Shown piece after piece: positions 63,822-64,000 of a stretch of 64,000 bases of DNA. How positions within the stretch are numbered: position 1 is the stretch's first letter; every line of letters begins with the position of its first letter. The stretch is from an uncultured Oscillibacter sp. Lineage in GTDB: Bacteria; Bacillota; Clostridia; Oscillospirales; Oscillospiraceae. The stretch lies in NCBI GenBank assembly GCA_950097265.1, contig CATNDJ010000010.1, forward strand, positions 1 to 64,000, given 5' to 3'. A model generated the notes under the pieces. That model made no database searches. It was not told the origin of the DNA and saw nothing but the letters and a program-made list of their open reading frames with translations. Made by a program: the position numbers and the translations under genes.

Positions 63822-64000
63822 ATGAAGCCCGCGGTGACGCTGAAAAAGAATCACGAGTTCCGCCGGCTGTATCAGAAGGGCGCGTCGGCGGTGGCGGGGA
63901 GCATGGTGCTCTACTGCCGGAAAAACCGCCTGGGCCACAACCGCCTGGGGGTCACCGTCTCCGTGAAGCTGGGGAACGCCGTGAAGCGCAACCGGGCCCG
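63822..64000 (+). CDS. rnpA: Ribonuclease P protein component, truncated by window end
   Basis: MKPAVTLKKNHEFRRLYQKGASAVAGSMVLYCRKNRLGHNRLGVTVSVKLGNAVKRNRA; follows rpmH. Confidence 0.94.
   Translation, partial: MKPAVTLKKNHEFRRLYQKGASAVAGSMVLYCRKNRLGHNRLGVTVSVKLGNAVKRNRA

Noticed and set aside
1-64000. CRISPR arrays, IS elements, prophage or integron
   Set aside because: No regularly spaced direct repeats, transposase, integrase or phage structural genes seen; the DnaD/DnaI pair is consistent with chromosomal replication genes.

Overview
GC-rich bacterial chromosomal window with tightly packed genes. Gene content (SLH and VanW proteins, Vor-type 2-oxoacid:ferredoxin oxidoreductase, GGGtGRT protein, PurO, CstA) suggests an anaerobic Firmicute of the Oscillospirales/Clostridia type; this is inferred from gene content only. 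Recognisable blocks: (1) L7Ae-like, ylxR, nusA, rimP on the minus strand; (2) a pyrimidine operon pyrC-K-D-F-E-B-I followed by a YgjP-type metallopeptidase and an archaeal-type IMP cyclohydrolase (PurO); (3) an unusual three-gene cassette at 10.1-17.1 kb: a 1594-aa HD + nucleotidyltransferase + phosphoribosyltransferase-like protein, an LDH-like Rossmann protein and a flavodoxin/FMN-reductase-like protein; (4) an HscC-type Hsp70 with a J-like partner; (5) prmA, degV, DUF1836, mnmE; (6) a BspA/LRR-SLH surface protein; (7) pnp and rpsO; (8) a GntR-ABC transporter operon; (9) tRNA-Val and ilvE; (10) iron-containing ADH with a divergent AraC regulator; (11) a Vor-type oxidoreductase operon; (12) cstA; (13) orphan parB, VanW, and an aluminium-resistance/methionine gamma-lyase family protein; (14) DnaD/DnaI-like genes; (15) a NifU-like + GGGtGRT pair; (16) SPFH/NfeD; (17) a THUMP methyltransferase, tRNA-Ser, PcrA/UvrD, rpmH and partial rnpA. 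No CRISPR array, rRNA, transposase or prophage was seen. Best candidates for undescribed biology: the 10.1-17.1 kb cassette, a 25-aa ORF lying antisense to a strong promoter at about 53.0-53.2 kb (possible type I toxin-antitoxin-like locus), the NifU-like/GGGtGRT pair, and several intergenic hairpin arrays and small ORFs absent from the supplied ORF track.
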